This document shows positions 6,958-7,236 of a stretch of 7,236 nucleotides of DNA, piece by piece. The DNA is taken from the NCBI GenBank assembly GCA_003232155.1, contig QILY01000068.1, positions 1 to 7,236 on the forward strand, in the 5' to 3' direction. Both the position numbers and the translations under genes were made by a program. This DNA is from Maribacter sp. Lineage in GTDB: Bacteria > Bacteroidota > Bacteroidia > Flavobacteriales > Flavobacteriaceae. The notes beneath the pieces were generated by a model. It saw only the letters and a list, made by a program, of their open reading frames with translations, was not told where the DNA came from and searched no databases. Within the stretch, counting starts at the first letter, position 1. Each line of letters begins with the position of its first letter.

Positions 6958-7236
6958 TTATTGCATTTCTCCACGCAATGAAGTTTCAAATATGGTTTTG
7001 AACGACACTGGGGAAACTTCACTTCCTAATAAGTACATTAATTTGGCTATAGCCGCCTCAGTCGTAATGTCCTTACCATTAATGACTTGCATTTTTTTAA
7101 GTTGCTCACTAGTTTCATATTGCCCCATAATTACACTTCCGCCAGAGCACTGTGTAACGTTCACTATTTGCATACCATTTTTAATGGCTTTTTTTAAACT
7201 TGACAACAACCAATCTTCAGTTGGGGCGTTTCCTGC
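6958..7236 (-). CDS. ansA: type I L-asparaginase, C-terminal part (partial)
   Basis: The 92 C-terminal residues of an asparaginase, which hydrolyses L-asparagine to aspartate and ammonia; type I enzymes act in the cytoplasm. The frame is open to the window edge (AGNAPTEDWLLSSLKKAI), so the 5' part lies outside; the full protein would be about 340 residues. Family features visible are GNAP, the IVNVTQCSGGSVIMGQYETS strand-and-loop, and GKDITTEAAIAKLMYLLG. The active-site threonines lie in the missing N-terminal part and cannot be checked. It is on the same strand as the downstream tRNA-Ser and exb genes, with a 67-bp gap to the tRNA. Distinguishing type I from type II rests on family resemblance of the C-terminus only. 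Confidence 0.9.
   Translation of the reverse strand, partial: AGNAPTEDWLLSSLKKAIKNGMQIVNVTQCSGGSVIMGQYETSEQLKKMQVINGKDITTEAAIAKLMYLLGSEVSPVSFKTIFETSLRGEMQ

Noticed and set aside
1..7236. Functional link between asnS and ansA (asparagine use and breakdown)
   Set aside because: They are on opposite strands at opposite ends with unrelated genes between, so proximity is probably chance.

Overview
The window looks like chromosomal core DNA from a member of the Bacteroidota, most likely a marine-type Flavobacteriaceae. The inference rests on AT-rich DNA with few Shine-Dalgarno sequences, an ExbD pair and a sigma-54 factor of the flavobacterial type, and an outer membrane PorT-like barrel. No species can be named from the sequence alone. 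There are no mobile elements, CRISPR arrays or signs of recent transfer, and codon use looks even throughout.

Left part, plus strand (1-3484). The window opens inside asnS (asparaginyl-tRNA synthetase, 5' end missing). After an 86-bp gap comes rpoN (sigma-54), whose stop codon overlaps the start of a small polytopic membrane protein by one base (TAATG). That protein has a degenerate PAP2-phosphatase-like signature. A 97-bp convergent gap with no convincing hairpin separates this block from the minus-strand genes.

Right part, minus strand (3582-7236), in transcription order: the C-terminal end of a type I asparaginase (ansA, cut by the window edge), tRNA-Ser(GGA), then a tight four-gene group. 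The group is exbB/tolQ-like, an unrecognised 4-TM protein, and two different exbD genes, with gaps of 25, 11 and 23 bp. A perfect 34-bp palindrome with a T-tract closes the group as a terminator. Beyond it lies a PorT-family outer membrane beta-barrel gene.

How the parts fit. ExbB and the two ExbD proteins should form an inner membrane, proton-driven motor of the ExbB-ExbD/TolQ-TolR/MotA-MotB class. No TonB or TolA gene is in the window, so the energy-accepting partner is encoded elsewhere or is unconventional. The 4-TM protein sits inside the operon and is a candidate accessory subunit. The most distinctive features are that 4-TM protein, a CxxC-containing insert in the periplasmic domain of one ExbD, and the rpoN/PAP2-like coupling. 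I do not see a clearly new defence or mobile system; most of this window is ordinary core genome.
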